Shown here in pieces: positions 1 to 11,947 of a stretch of DNA of 55,299 nucleotides. Where the stretch lies: positions 1-55,299 of the forward strand of contig JAPDFW010000043.1 in the NCBI GenBank assembly GCA_028826165.1, written 5' to 3'. The position numbers and the translations under genes were made by a program. How positions within the stretch are numbered: the first letter of the stretch is position 1; every line of letters starts with the position of its first letter. Under the pieces are notes generated by a model that was not told the origin of the DNA, searched no databases, and was given only the letters and a program-made list of their open reading frames with translations. Source of the stretch: Anaeramoeba ignava. Taxonomy: Eukaryota > Metamonada > Anaeramoebidae.

Positions 1-101
1 TTATTTATGATTAGAATGTAAATTTTATAAAAAAGTTTTAATTTAAATTTGAATTTAATTTGATTCAAAATATTTTCCTTCTTTTTTTTAAAAAAAATAA
101 G

Positions 102-1121
102 AAAATGACTGGTTTGCATCTTGCTTGTTTACATAATTCTCAAATTGATGTTATTAGAATTTTAGTAATTTCTGGAGCAGATGTTAATGCATTAGATGTA
201 AAATAACAAAAATAAGATGATTTCCATTTTAAAATTATATTAAAATTTTCTTAATTATTTATTTAGAGAGTAAATTTAATAAAATTTTTGATTTTTCAAA
301 TTAATTTATTTTGATAAACAAAATTAATTTTAAAAGAGAGTAAAAATAATGAAATTTTTCATTTCGAAATTTTATTATTTATTAAAATAATTATTTTTAT
401 AAATTTTTCTTTTTTTAAAAAATGAAATTATAAAAGAACAAAACACCTCTTCATTACGCTTGTGAAAATCAAGTTAGTTTTGAAATTATTCAATATTTAC
501 TTGATAAAGGATCTGATCCAAATTTAAAATCAGTAAATTAAAATTAAAATTAAAATTAAAATTATAACTAAAATCCAAAAAATTAAAATTAAATAGAATG
601 TAAATTTTTGGATTTGGAATTAAATTTAAAAAATTTGTTTTTAATATTGATTTGTTTTTAATTTTAGTTTGTAAATAATTGAAAAAGAAAAAAATATCAA
701 ATTTTTTAAAATTAAATAATTTTTTTTCTTTTTAGGGACAAACACCTCTTCATCTTGCATGTAAATTTGAATGTGAATCTCGTGTTATTAATTTACTTCT
801 TAAAATGGGAGCTGATCCAAAAATTGAAGATGTAAAATAAAAATAAAAATAGAAATTAAAATTTAATTAAAATTTTCTTACTTTTTAGATTGTAAATTTA
901 TTTTTATTTAAATTTCAATTAAAATTTATTTAAATTCAAATTTATTTTAGAAAGTATTTTGTTAAAAAAAAATTATTTAATTTAATTTGATTTAATTTGA
1001 TTTGATTTAATTTAATTTCCTAAAAAAAAAAAATAATTAAAAATAGGGAAAAAAAGCTGTTGATTTTGCAAGAGAAAACAAATTATCACAAGAAATTATT
1101 GATAAACTTTCAATTCAATAA
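102..1121 (+). CDS. Ankyrin-repeat protein, 3' part (four exons, 5' end outside window)
   Basis: Four exons can be read: 102-197, 437-532, 736-831 and 1047-1121. The first three are each exactly 96 nt and encode one 32-residue ankyrin repeat with the T-[GP]-L-H-x-A-C and G-[AS]-D-[VP]-N/K signatures. The last is a short capping repeat (G-K-K-A-V-D-F-A-R) ending in TAA. All junctions are phase 0. The donors read GTAAAAT or GTAAATT and the acceptors end in AAG, AAAAG, TTTAG or ATAG. Exon 102 opens in mid-repeat straight after an AG, so the start and further repeats lie upstream. Ankyrin stacks bind protein partners; nothing here shows which. I saw no other domain in the visible part. Confidence 0.85.
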
Positions 1122-1309
1122 ATTCAAAAATTTTTAAAAAGAAAGAAAAAGAAAAAAAGAAATATTTTTAATTTTTAATTTTAATTTTAATTTTAATTTT
1201 AATTTTTAATTTTAATTTTAATTTTTATTTTAATTTTAATTTTGATTTTAATTTTTGATTGAAAATTTCAAATGAAGTAAAAAATTATTTTAAAAAGAAA
1301 AAAATTATT

Positions 1310-4272
1310 TTAAAGAAAATTCTTTTTCAATAAATGAATTAAGAAATTAACATTCAAAGCAACATGATCAAGTTCAAGAAAAATTTCTGAATTATGTTGA
1401 GCTTCCAAAATAGTTTCCATATGAAGATTAGTAACATAAAGAGGATTTGGTTTATTCTTATAACAAAGTTCGAAATTAAAAATACCAGGTGAAGAAGTAG
1501 TTGATATTTTGAAGTAAACAAAAGTTCTTCTTTCTTTTGGAACTTCTGAATCTGATAAAACTCCAATTTTCTCAAGTTCGTTATGAGAAAATTTCATTAC
1601 TTTCTTTTTTCTTTGTTGAGATCCTTTAAAAGTTTTTTGATTCTTTTCAAATGCTTGTTTTCTGACATTATCCAAATATTCCCTATAAATTCCAAGTTGG
1701 TTCTTTAAATAATCAAAATGTCGATCAACACTTTCTTTCACTGACATGAGTAGTGAAGATTCATTAACAATTCTTTGATGATTGATTTGTCTCTGTTTGA
1801 TATAATTTGTGACATCAGACCGAAGTTTTTTGAAATTATTATTTTTTGAGATAATTTTTTCTTTCAATAACTTCTTCATATTAAACATGATGCGTTTAAT
1901 CTTGCGATTTGCTTTTCTGTCTTTTGATGCCTTTGCTTCGTTCCTCAATTTCTGTAAATTTTTTACAAATATTTTAGCATCAACTTCTTCTTCCTTCAAT
2001 CCATCCAATAATTGTTGATAAATTGTTGCCAACATTTCTTTTGTTTCTTGATACATTTTAAGAACATTTCCTCGTTCTTTTGAGAGTGGATTTGCGTAAT
2101 GATTTGCTAATGTAAGTTGAACAGTTGGGTTTTGATCTCGATCAAGTTGTTTTGGTGCTTCTCCCATTTTATCAAGTGCAGTTTTTAAAGGATCATTTTC
2201 ATCTTGAATAACTTTATCTGAATATTTTGCAAATAGTTCATGAATAAAAAACAGTTCATTAAGTGTCACACTAATAGTCACATTCTCTGAGGAAAGTGCG
2301 AGAAATTGATCAAGTTCATCATCTGTTTCCAAGTCTGCAACATCGCAAATATCCTCAAGAAATATTGCAAGTTGTTTTTTTTCTCAACCATAAAATCCCT
2401 TAAAAATTGCCATATAAATTTCTTTTTTCCCAAATGAATCAACCATGTTTGATAATAACTGTAAGAGTTTTGCAAGAAGTGTTAAATTTCTTCTTGCATT
2501 TGGTGTTAATTTTCCTTCTACAATGTGATATGCTGTTGGGGTTACAACTGCTGGATTAAGAAATCTAAGAATAAAAAAACCACCAACAAGTGCAGCAATA
2601 TCATATTTATCTGCATTAGGGAAAAATTCAAGAGTTAATTTTCTGATTTGTTTACAAATTAAACGAATTCCATAAGGAACCATATCGATTTTGTCTGCAA
2701 TTAATTGTAATAACTTTAAAAAATAATTTTATAAATAAATTTTATAAATAAATTTTATAAATGAATTTTAATTTTAATTTTAATTTTAATTTTATAAATA
2801 AATTTTAATTTTGATTTTAATTTTAATTTTAATTTTAATTTTAATTTTAATTTTTAATTTTAATTTTAATTTTAATTTTAATTTTAATTTTAATTTTATA
2901 ACAAACATCATTAAATAATTCTTGTAATTTTAAAACTCTTGGACCTAATAATTCTATAACTTTTGGATGTTCAGCAGCTTCTTCATAAGTTACTTTCTTT
3001 TTCATTTCAGAAGTTATTCCAGTTCTTGATTCTTCTTCATTAACCCATTGTTCATAAATTCTAACAGGATTAATTTCAAGATTAAGTTCTTCATCAGAAG
3101 CAATAGCTTGAAGATGATCCGCCAATAATTTTTTCAAGTAAAGTTGACCAGGACCTCTTCTAGTATAAGTAAATAATAATTTTGTAATTGTAGTATTTGC
3201 TCTCAATAAAGTATTAGTATGTGTGCAATTTTTAAACTCAGAATAAAGTGCAAGTTCAAATAAATTAAGCAGTAATTTTTCTTCTCTTTGATCATAATGA
3301 TTTCCATAAATTGTAAACATCACAATTTGAAGTAATTTTTCACATTCGCCGGGATTCACATATCTTGTTACTGTCGCTATATACTTAGGCATGTGATACA
3401 TTAAATAGAATAATCCACTGTATTGATCCCTTACTCTCTCATCTTTTATTGATATTACTTTTTCTTCTTGATCTTCTATGTTCGATATTTGTACTTCGTT
3501 TAATGTAATTCGATTTTTGATTAAAAGTGCGATTTTTTGATCTAATTGTTTGATTTCTTTTTCAATTTCAAAGTTTTTTTTACTTTGAACAGATATTGCT
3601 CTTTTTAATTGGTTTAAATCATCAAGATCTAAAAATTTTAATTTTAATTTTAATTTTTATTTTTATTTTATAAATGAATTTTAATTTCAATTTTAATTTT
3701 AATTTATAAATGAATTTTAATTTTAATTTAATAAATGAATTTTAATTTTAATTTTATTTTTTAATTTAAATTTTAATTTATAAATGAATTTTAATTTTAT
3801 AAATGAATTTTAAATTTATAAATGAATTTTAAATTAATAAATACCTTTTTGATAATTCCCTGAAGTTATTTGTGGTTGTATTTCTGGGTTCTTTGTTTGA
3901 TAAATTTTATTATAATTAGTTTCTTTTGTTTCTTTTTCTTTTATATTTATATATATTTATTTTTTTTAAAAAAGAAAAAAGCAAAAAAAAAACACAAAAA
4001 AAATTTTTTTTATTATTTCTTTTGTTTTGTTTTGTTTTGTTTTAATTTTTAATTATTTTACTTTTAATTTCTTTTATATTTTGATTTTCTTTGTTTGATT
4101 CTAATTTATTTGATTGATTTGATTTATTTTCAACTTCTCCAAATGATGGTATAGGAATAATAAAATCATTTTCTTGTTCAATTTTTGGTGTTTGAATAAT
4201 ATTTGTTTCAATTTCGTTATTTTTTTCGATTTTTTCTTTGTTTGGATTAAGAAAATCTGGAATATTTGTCAT
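1310..4272 (-). CDS. Short IQGAP-type RasGAP-related protein (four exons)
   Basis: Exons on the minus strand: 4062-4272, 3845-3922, 2907-3628 and 1310-2713, about 804 codons. All splice phases agree. The N-terminus is a low-complexity Asn/Glu segment. It is followed by the IQGAP-type helix 'ALLIKNRITLNEVQ' and a GAP-related domain with V-P-Y-G-x-R and F-L-R-F-L-N-P-A-V-V-T-P, the RasGAP 'FLR..NPA' signature. The RasGAP C-terminal domain follows (S-L-T-L-x-N-like stretch, basic helix). There is no calponin-homology or IQ region, so size and layout match the short amoebozoan DGAP1/GAPA type rather than animal IQGAPs. Family members bind Rac/Cdc42 or Ras GTPases and organise cortical actin. One in-frame TGA lies at 2384-2386 inside a conserved stretch (see findings). 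The 5' end faces the C1orf109-like gene across about 300 bp. Confidence 0.85.
3636..3840 (-). repeat. Intronic TAAATGAATTTTAA-type low-complexity array
   Basis: Most of the intron 3629-3844 of the RasGAP gene consists of repeats of TTTTAA with interspersed ATAAATGAATTTTAA units. The next intron (2714-2906) is similar. On the coding strand the array is A-rich. Confidence 0.8.
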
Positions 4273-4571
4273 TATTTTTTTTTTAATATTAATTAATTAA
4301 TTAATTAAAAAACACAAAAAAAAAGAAAGTGAAAATATTATTTGTTTGTTTTTAAAAAAAAAATGAAAAAAGAAAAAGAAAAAAAATGAAAAAAAAATAA
4401 AAAATAATTTTTCCAAATAAAAAAAATTTTATTTTTTGTTTCTTATTTTTTGTTTCTTCTTAAATAATAATAATTAAAAATTTCCTTTTAAATCAAAACC
4501 CCCTTTTTCTAATTAAATCAAATAATTTATTAAAATCATTTTTTTCTTTTTTAATTTTCTTTTTAAAAAAA
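4273..4571. promoter_or_regulatory. Divergent intergenic region between RasGAP and C1orf109-like genes
   Basis: These 299 bases separate two divergent start codons. They hold a tandem TTAATTAA block near 4290-4308. The tract AAAAATGAAAAAAGAAAAAG near 4362 is, on the minus strand, the T-rich CAT-interrupted motif seen before many other starts. A T-rich run lies directly before the plus-strand ATG at 4572. No ORF or RNA gene was recognised in it. Confidence 0.45.
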
Positions 4572-5117
4572 ATGGAAAAACATTTTAAAAAATTTCAATC
4601 TTTTTATAAAAAAATTAATCAAGTTTTTGAAGATTGGAAAGAAGTAAATGATTATTCAAAACTTATTATTGAAAAAATTCTTGATATTTCTTCAAGAACA
4701 TCACTTTTTTTTAAAGAAAAATGTTATGGAATTTTAATAGGATTTTCAAATATTAAAAACGATTTAATTTCAAATCAAATTAAATCAATAGAAAATTTAC
4801 TTTATGAATTAAGAAAACTAATGCTACAATTTGAAGGAATTTATCAAAATTTTTTATCTATTTATGAAGAAATTTTTAATTATTTTGATAAATATCAATT
4901 ACAAATGAATAATTTAAATATTTGTTGGGAATCTAAAATTGGACCAGATTTTTTAACAATTTCTTCTTTTTTAGAATTAATTCAAACAAAGAAAAACATT
5001 TTTTCTAATTATTTATTAATTAGAGAATGTATTTTAGATGAAATTGAAAAAATTGGTCATGTTTTTAATGAAAAAACTCAAAAGAAATGGGAAGAATTAT
5101 TTGATTCTTGGAATTAA
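4572..5117 (+). CDS. C1orf109/AIRIM-like protein (DUF4477 family, tentative)
   Basis: This is an intact 181-residue, intronless, almost wholly helical protein beginning MEKHFKKFQSFYKKINQVF. The order of helices resembles the C1orf109 family: an N-terminal helix, then a conserved leucine-rich helix followed by 'IYQNFLSIYEEI', and a C-terminal 'SFLELIQTKKNIFSNYLLIRE' segment corresponding to the family's W-L/L-x-x-I-x-x-x-Y-x-x-K-Y-L-L element. Animal members work with SPATA5-type AAA ATPases in ribosome maturation. The assignment rests on memory of the family pattern, without an alignment, so the function is provisional. It has no signal peptide or membrane segment. It starts about 300 bp from the divergent RasGAP gene and is preceded by a T-rich run. 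Confidence 0.45.
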   Translation: MEKHFKKFQSFYKKINQVFEDWKEVNDYSKLIIEKILDISSRTSLFFKEKCYGILIGFSNIKNDLISNQIKSIENLLYELRKLMLQFEGIYQNFLSIYEEIFNYFDKYQLQMNNLNICWESKIGPDFLTISSFLELIQTKKNIFSNYLLIRECILDEIEKIGHVFNEKTQKKWEELFDSWN

Positions 5118-5598
5118 TTTATTAAATATAAAAAAATTTAAATTTGAATTTATTTCTTTTTCTTTTTCTTTTTCTTTTTGAAAAATTTTTGTTCCACTTT
5201 TTTATTTCAATTTATTTAAATTTTAATTTTGATTTTGATTTTGATTTTGATTTTGATTTTAATTTTGATTTTGATTTTGAAAATTTTGTTCCACTTTTTT
5301 ATTTCAATTTAATTAAATTTTTATTTCAATTTATTTAAATTTTAATTTTGATTTTGATTTTAATTTTGATTTTGATTTTGATTTTGAAAATTTTGTTCCA
5401 CTTTTTTATTTTATTTAAATTTTAATTTTTAAAAATATTTTTTTTTTTCAAAATTAAATTTTTCATTTTTTTTCTTTTTTCTTTTTTAAATATATTTTCT
5501 TTATTTGATTTATTATATTTTTTTTTTCAATTATCAAAAATAAAAATAAAAATAAAAAACGAAAACAAATCAAAAATTATAAATAAAATTAAAAACAA
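5118..5598. repeat. Gene-free AT stretch with about 100-bp minisatellite
   Basis: No gene is seen. Between about 5178 and 5425, a unit with 'TTTTGTTCCACTTTTTTATT' followed by TTTTGATTTT hexamers recurs three times (core GTTCCAC near 5191, 5288 and 5395; spacing 97 and 107). The rest is T-rich single-copy sequence. Confidence 0.7.
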
Positions 5599-8500
5599 AT
5601 GAATGATCAAATTGAGAGAATTCCACCTTCAATTTTTTTTAGAATACTTTCATTAATAATAAATATAACTGTTAATTCTACAACAAAAACCCCAAATGTA
5701 AATAAAGAAAGAAAAAAGAAATAATAAAAAACAATTTAAAATAATTTTTCAATTTAAAAAAAAAAAGGATTTAAAAAGAAAAAAGAAATCAAAAGAAAAA
5801 TTTTATGAAATTACAATATTTATTAAATTTGCAGCTTGAATACAATTCGTAGTTTTACTGAATTACGAAAACTGGCAAAAGATATTCAAAAAGTAAAAAT
5901 TTATTGAAAAATTTAAATTAAAAATTTAATTCAAAAACAAAAAGAATTCAAAAATAAATCAAATTTAACAAAAAGAAAATATTCAAAATTGGGTTCAAAA
6001 TCTTTTAATGAATCAAGGATTAGCAACTCTTGAAAATTCAGCTAAAATACATCTTATTCCATTATTAATAAATTTTTTTGAATTTATAAATCGTAATTAA
6101 ATAATATTTATATTTTTGAAAAGGAAATGAGAATTAAAATGATTGAAATTTTATATAAAAATAGCTTTGGGTTTGTTCTATTTTTCCATATGATGAAATT
6201 TTTACAGACTATTTAAATAAAAGACCACTTAGAAGTATTATGATTAAATCAATAAATACAGGAAATACACCATTACATTGTGCAATTTTATCAAGAAATT
6301 ATAATTCTGTTGAAAGTATTTCTTTTCCAAATTATTTTAGAAATAGAAAAAGAAAAAGGAAATTTTTTTAATTTATATTCTTAATTGTGTTTGCTTTTAT
6401 TTATGTTTTTTATTATTCAAAAGTTTTATTAAGAAGATTATCAGCAAATTCAAAATTATTAAATATTCAAAATTCTAAAGGAGAAAATGCTTTTCATACA
6501 GCATTAAAATTGATGAAATATATTGAAATTGATGAACAACAACATAAATTGAAAATTGAAATTATCAAAAATTTAGCAAAATATCATTTTGATTACAGTC
6601 AAGTAAATTAGATTGAATATTTAATTATAATTATAATTATAATTATTATAATAATTTTTATTTGTTTTTGGATTATAATCTTTTTTTTTAAAAAGAAAAA
6701 CAAAAAGGACGAAATGTTCTTCATGTCGCAACAAAAATATTGTAATGAAGAAATTTTGAAAGTATTAATTGATCGGCATAAAGAGGCAAATTTAGATTTA
6801 TTATTTGAACCAGATGGTGAAAAATAATACACCATTTGCAAATTCAGAAAAAAAGATTTGCTAATATTGATTTTGAGAAAGGAGAATTTACAGAAAAATG
6901 AAGTTTTATTTGAATTTGATAATATTGTTGATTCAAAAATCAGAATCAAAATCAGAATCAAAAACCGATTCACTTTCTCGTTCATTAACAGAATCACAAA
7001 CAGGAAATAAATCAGCTCAAAATGACACAGATGAGAATATTGATACAGAAATTGATTTAGGAACAGAAACAGAATTTAGATTAGGATTAGGTACAGAATT
7101 GGGAAGTGGAGGTGAAATGGAACCAGAAATTGATTTTCAAACTAAACTTTTATTTGGAACACCAAGAAAAATTGAACAAAATAAAAATGCTAATGTTAAT
7201 GTTAATATGTTCCAAAATTTATCAGATACTCAACTTCAAATTGAGATTGATAGATTATCTAAATTGAATATTGAAAATCAAACAAAGATTGAGAAACTTT
7301 TACAAGAACTTGAAGAAGTTGAAAATGAAAATGAAAATATAAATTTAATTGAAAATGAAAATATTCAAAATGAAAATGAAAATATTCAAAATGAAAATAT
7401 TCAAAATGAAAATATTGAAGATGAAGATGAAGATGAAGATGATTGGGTTATTCCTGATTCTCCTGGCTTTAAAAATACTCCTCCTTCAAATAAGTAAGAA
7501 TAAATATAAATATAAAATAATATAAAATAAATTAATCCAAATTTTAAAAAATTAAAATTGTTTTTCTTTATTCATTCATTTTTAATATTTCTTAATTAAG
7601 TAATCAAAATAATTCTCAACAAAATGAAATTCAATCAAGTGATTTTTCTGAAAATGATTCTTTACCTAAAAATGAAGAAACAAATTCAAATATTTCAACA
7701 CAATTTGAAGGTTATTTTCCAACTTTTGAATCAGATGAAGAATTTAACAAACAAGAAATGATTAAAGAAGAATTTATAAATTCCTTATTTAATTCTCAAA
7801 TATTTGAATCAGATTTTTGATTTAGATCCAAAAAATTCATTATTTAATGAAGAAAAAGAAAACAAAAACAAAATTCAAAACAAAAATCAAAAGAAAAAGA
7901 AAAAGGAAAAACAAAATTCAAAAAGAAAAAGAAAACGTTCAAAAAGATTCACCTCATTCTCTTCCTGAAAGAACAGTAGTTTCCTTTGATTTTAAAAATA
8001 TGATTGATTCATTAGAAATTGATTCTAGAATAAAAATAGATCCGATTTTGATATAAAAATTTCATATAATAAAAAAAGAAAACAACGAAATTGATTTAAC
8101 TAGTCAACAAAATCGAACTAAAAATAAAAACAAAGAAAATCCAAAAAGTAAATCCAAAAAGATGTAGCTTTAGTAAGATTTTTCCAAGGAAGTGGAAACA
8201 AGAGAAATAGAAATAGAATTCTTAGAAATTCTTTATCACATTCAGAATCAGTAACTGTTCATGATTTTTAATAATATGAAAGCAAAAATTGTGAAAAGTG
8301 AAACAGTTCGACTTGTAAAATTACAATTTTTATCAATCTTTATATAAAAACATTTACTTAATTTTACTGATAATGAATATGAACAAGATTATGAATCAAA
8401 AATCACAAAATCTTGAAAATATTCTTCATTAAAAAGCAAATCAACTTCTTTTTTGGTTTCATGTTCATAATTATCAACAATTTTGTTTGTTATGGGAAGA

Positions 8501-8816
8501 TTCAATTGCAAAAATTCATGCTGAATATATAATTAATAATTTTCTTAAAGAAGATTCACAGAATACAATTAATATTCCTCAAGAAATTCAACAAAATATT
8601 TTATTACAATTAAATCAAATGGGAGAAAATCCAGTTGCAACTCTTTTTGATGAAGCTTTAAAAATTGTTCATTCAAGTTTAATATCTGATAAAATTCTTC
8701 ATTATAGATTTTTAAGAAGTTTACATTATAAAGAACTTTTATCTGAAATTAATGAATATAAAGGATTATCTTCTCAAAATAAAAAAATAATAACAATAAT
8801 AACAATAATAATGTAA
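5599..8816 (+). pseudogene. Ankyrin-repeat plus RGS-domain gene, frame-disrupted
   Basis: The ATG at 5599 opens a 33-codon exon (5599-5697, donor GTAAAT). Further exon-like blocks follow near 5836-5890, 5980-6094, 6175-6320 and 6437-6603. The last two carry ankyrin motifs (N-T-P-L-H-C-A, G-E-N-A-F-H-T-A). Another ankyrin block (R-N-V-L-H-V-A-T) lies at 6708-6830. A long acidic Glu/Asn linker spans 6898-7830. The C-terminus at 8430-8816 is a clear RGS domain: L-L-F-W-F, then W-E-D-S-I-A-K-I-H-x-E-Y-I, E-D-S-x-N-x-I-N-I-P, F-D-E-A and R-F-L-R-S-x-x-Y-K-E-L-L. RGS domains speed GTP hydrolysis on G-alpha. Several one-base breaks, mainly in A runs (for example near 6742 and 7825), prevent one continuous reading. 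This could be true decay or unpolished assembly. The last 400 bp are repeated at 11310. Confidence 0.6.
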
Positions 8817-11255
8817 AATTCTAAATTAAATTAAATTAATTAAGAAATATTATTTTAAATTATTATTTTAAATTTTGTAATTAATTTGTTTTTGTTTGTT
8901 TTTGGAAATTTAAAAATAAAATTTTTGAATTGAAGTTTGATTATCGTTTTTATCAAAAAGTAAAAGTAAAAGTAAAATTAAAAGTAAAAGTGAAATTAAA
9001 AAGTAAAAGTGAAAGTAATTGAAATTGAAAAAAAGGAATTTTTAATCGAAAGGAAGATCGTTAATGAAAAACGATACATTAAATCATATGTATTTTCGGG
9101 TTGATCAATCTATTATTAATATTTATTTATATTTATTATAATAAAATAAATTTAAAAAGAATATAAATTTGATAATTATTTTCTTTGTTTTTTTTTTAAA
9201 ATTAAAAATTTTACAACTCTATTTTGTTTTAAAAGAAAAAGAATGAATTGTTTAATTTTGAATTTTTAAATTGTTTAATTTTAATTGTTAAAATTACCCT
9301 TCATGTCCAGCACCAATAATAAGTGTAATATACCAAAGATTCTTATAATTTTTAGTATATCCAGCAACTTTTCCATCAACTTTCCAAACAATTCGGAGTT
9401 GAGTTATTAAAATCATTCATATATTCCCAATTAGTAGTAGCATTTAATAAACCAAGAGTTGACATTAAATCAATTATTAAATCATATTGACCAGTAAATA
9501 ATAAATATTTTAGTTCCATTAGCCAAAAAGAGCTTCAAATTCTGGTTTAACTGATTTAGAGATATCGTCATATAAATAATGAATTGGAGGTCCATTACAA
9601 TTATACCAAGTTGTATTAGGATCAACTCCAAAAAGCTTCTTTTGTTGAATTTGGATTCCATAAAATTAGTTAATTCTGTCATCATGTTATATATGGATCT
9701 CATATACCTTATATACCATACATAATTTGCATTTCCTGACATGTGTTGACAATTTCATCCCAGAGAGAAAGCATACAAGCTGTTGCAAGGTGCCAACTTT
9801 CATTTTTATTAAACTTTTTACATTCAAGTTTTTCATGAATTATTGGATATTCATTAACTCCAATTAATCCAGTTGTATATGAATAATATGAATAATTCAT
9901 TTGACTATAAGGATCTGTTAATCCATCACCTAATATAAATCAATATATTTAAATGGAGTTTAATATTTAAATTAATATATTTTAAATTAATATATAAATA
10001 AAATATATTAATATTTAAATTAATATTTAAATTTGATATTTAAATAAAATATATAAATTAATATTTAAATTGATATTTAAATAAATATATAAATAAATAT
10101 ATAAATAAAATATTTAAATTAATATATAAATTAATATTTTAAATAAAATATTTAAATTAATATTTAAATTAATATTTAAATAAATATATAAATATATATA
10201 TAAAATAAATATATAAATAAATATATAAAAAAATATTTAAATTAATATTTAAATTAATATTTAAAAATTAATATATAAATTAATATATATAAATAAATAT
10301 ATAAATAAATATATAAATATATATATAAATTAATATATAAATAACCAATATATATTTTAAAAATATTTTCAAATTTAAATATATAAATTAATATTTAAAT
10401 AAATAAAATATATAAATTAATATATAAATAAATATATAAACAACATATACAACATATGGAATAAAATATAAATATATAAAATCAAAGGCAAAAAATTAAT
10501 ATTTAAAATAAATATTTAAATTAATAATTTTAAAATAAATAAATATAAATTAATATATAAACGATATTTTAAATCAATATTACCAATAAATTTCCTTTTT
10601 AAAAAGGAATTACAAAATTCTCTTGCATAATCTTATAAACCAATAGCAGGAAGGAAGATATTTTCCCACAATAACTTAGCACAATAAATATAAAAATCAT
10701 TATTTTTATAAATCTGAAACTTATCAAAGAAGAAGACAGACAAAGCATTATAAATTTGTTGAGAAACCAAAGTTTGATTAATAGGATAACCATCAGGATC
10801 ATCAATATAAGAATAACCAGCAACCAGGAGGATTATCAATATAAAGCAAATTAAGCATATTAGTCCAAGAATAACGATTTGGAATAAAAAGATCCATCAG
10901 ATCGAAGGATTGAAGGACCAATTGTCAAAAAGAGAGTATGCTCAGATGCATCCTGGTCCACCAGCAATTATCAATTCAACAGGAGCAGATTCATCCATTG
11001 ATGGAACAAAGATAAAGAATAAATTCGCCCTGATGATCTTAAGTTTTGCTTGCATCCACTGTAGCTTCGAAATCCCTCCTATTTTTGTTTTTGTTTTGCT
11101 GTAGATTTCTTTCCTGCTGTTATGTTGTTTATTATTACTTTGGATGTGTGTGAATTAATTGAATAGAAATAGAAATCCTATTATGTAAATTAGCAATTTT
11201 TGTTTCATTTTTTTTCTATTTTAAATGGAATTAGAAAAATGAAAAATGAAAAATT
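8395..11255. repeat. Direct tandem duplication, copy A
   Basis: This block contains the RGS 3' end, a spacer with an AGTAAA microsatellite, and an inverted serine carboxypeptidase gene. It is repeated in the same order and orientation at 11307-13797. The length difference comes mostly from the carboxypeptidase intron, which is about 350 bp longer in this copy. Exon sequence is highly similar, with many one- to few-base indels. Confidence 0.85.
9042..11208 (-). pseudogene. Serine carboxypeptidase (S10), eroded duplicate
   Basis: This is the homologue of the gene at 11948-13751. It has the same signal-peptide region (ATG at 11208), the same intron position (AT-rich intron roughly 9937-10580) and the same C-terminal exon near 9042-9110. 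Frame breaks occur in nearly every block. The GASYCG nucleophile region near 10670 and the propeptide/oxyanion region near 10960 are both damaged. Near 9300 it keeps G-A-G-H, the motif with the catalytic histidine, which the other copy lacks in frame. The terminal exon has two extra A's relative to the partner. It is either a decayed duplicate or a region whose consensus was poorly resolved because of the duplication. Confidence 0.75.
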
Positions 11256-11309
11256 GAATATCGAAGCAATTAAACTTTAAAAATTGGAATTTCGAATTTC
11301 ATTTTAAAA

Positions 11310-11717
11310 ATCACAAAAATCTTGAAAAATATTCTTCATTAAAAAGCAAATCATTTTTCTGGTTTCATGTTCATAATTATCAACAATTTTGTTTGTTATG
11401 GGAAGATTCAATTGCAAAAATTCATGCTGAATATATAATTAATAATTTTCTTAAAGAAGATTCACAGAATACAATTAATATTCCTCAAGAAATTCAACAA
11501 AATATTTTATCACAATTAAATCAAATGGGAGAAAATCCAGTTGCAACTCTTTTTATGAAGTTTTAAAAATTGTTCATTCAAGTTTAATATCTGATAAAAT
11601 TCTTCATTATAGATTTTTAAGAAGTTTACATTATAAAAGAACTTTTATCTGAAATTAATGAATATAAAGGATTATCTTCTCAAAATAAAAATAATAACAA
11701 TAATAACAATAATAATG
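11310..11717 (+). pseudogene. Duplicated RGS-domain 3' fragment
   Basis: It repeats the last 400 bp of the ankyrin-RGS gene without its upstream exons. Here the N-terminal RGS part reads through in frame (S-F-F-W-F-H-V-H-N-Y-Q-Q-F-C-L-L-W-E-D), which the parent copy does not. The frame is lost at 11553 (TTTTTATGAAG against TTTTTGATGAAGC in the parent), before the conserved F-D-E-A helix. There is no start context, so this is a by-product of the tandem duplication. Confidence 0.7.
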
Positions 11718-11947
11718 TAAAATTTAAATTAAATTAAATTAATTAAGAAATAATATTTTAAATTATTATTTTAAATTTTGTAATTAATTTGTTTTTGTTT
11801 GTTTTTGAAATTTAAAAATAAAATTTTTGAATTGAATTTTGATTATCGTTTTTATCAAAAAGTAAAAGTAAAAGTAAAAAGTGAAATTAAAAAGTAAAAG
11901 TGAAATTAAAAGTAAAAGTGAAAGTAATTGAAATTGAAAAAGGAATT
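11718..11947. repeat. AGTAAA/AGTGAA microsatellite and convergent spacer
   Basis: Spacer between the RGS fragment and the carboxypeptidase stop. It carries a purine-rich AGTAAA/GTGAAATTAAA run at about 11859-11925. The same run sits at about 8957-9017 in copy A. Confidence 0.6.

Noticed and set aside
2384-2386. TGA as a sense codon or selenocysteine site
   Set aside because: TGG is used normally for Trp throughout. The two in-frame TGAs found (here and 15582-15584) both vanish when short-run indels are assumed, and no hairpin was noticed nearby.
2740-2900. Telomere-like repeat
   Set aside because: TTTTAA hexamers are interspersed in introns and 3' flanks in many places and lack a G-rich strand, so they are not telomeric.
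5160-5338. Phe/Asp-rich ORF after the C1orf109-like gene
   Set aside because: Translation of the TTTTGATTTT minisatellite; no domain.
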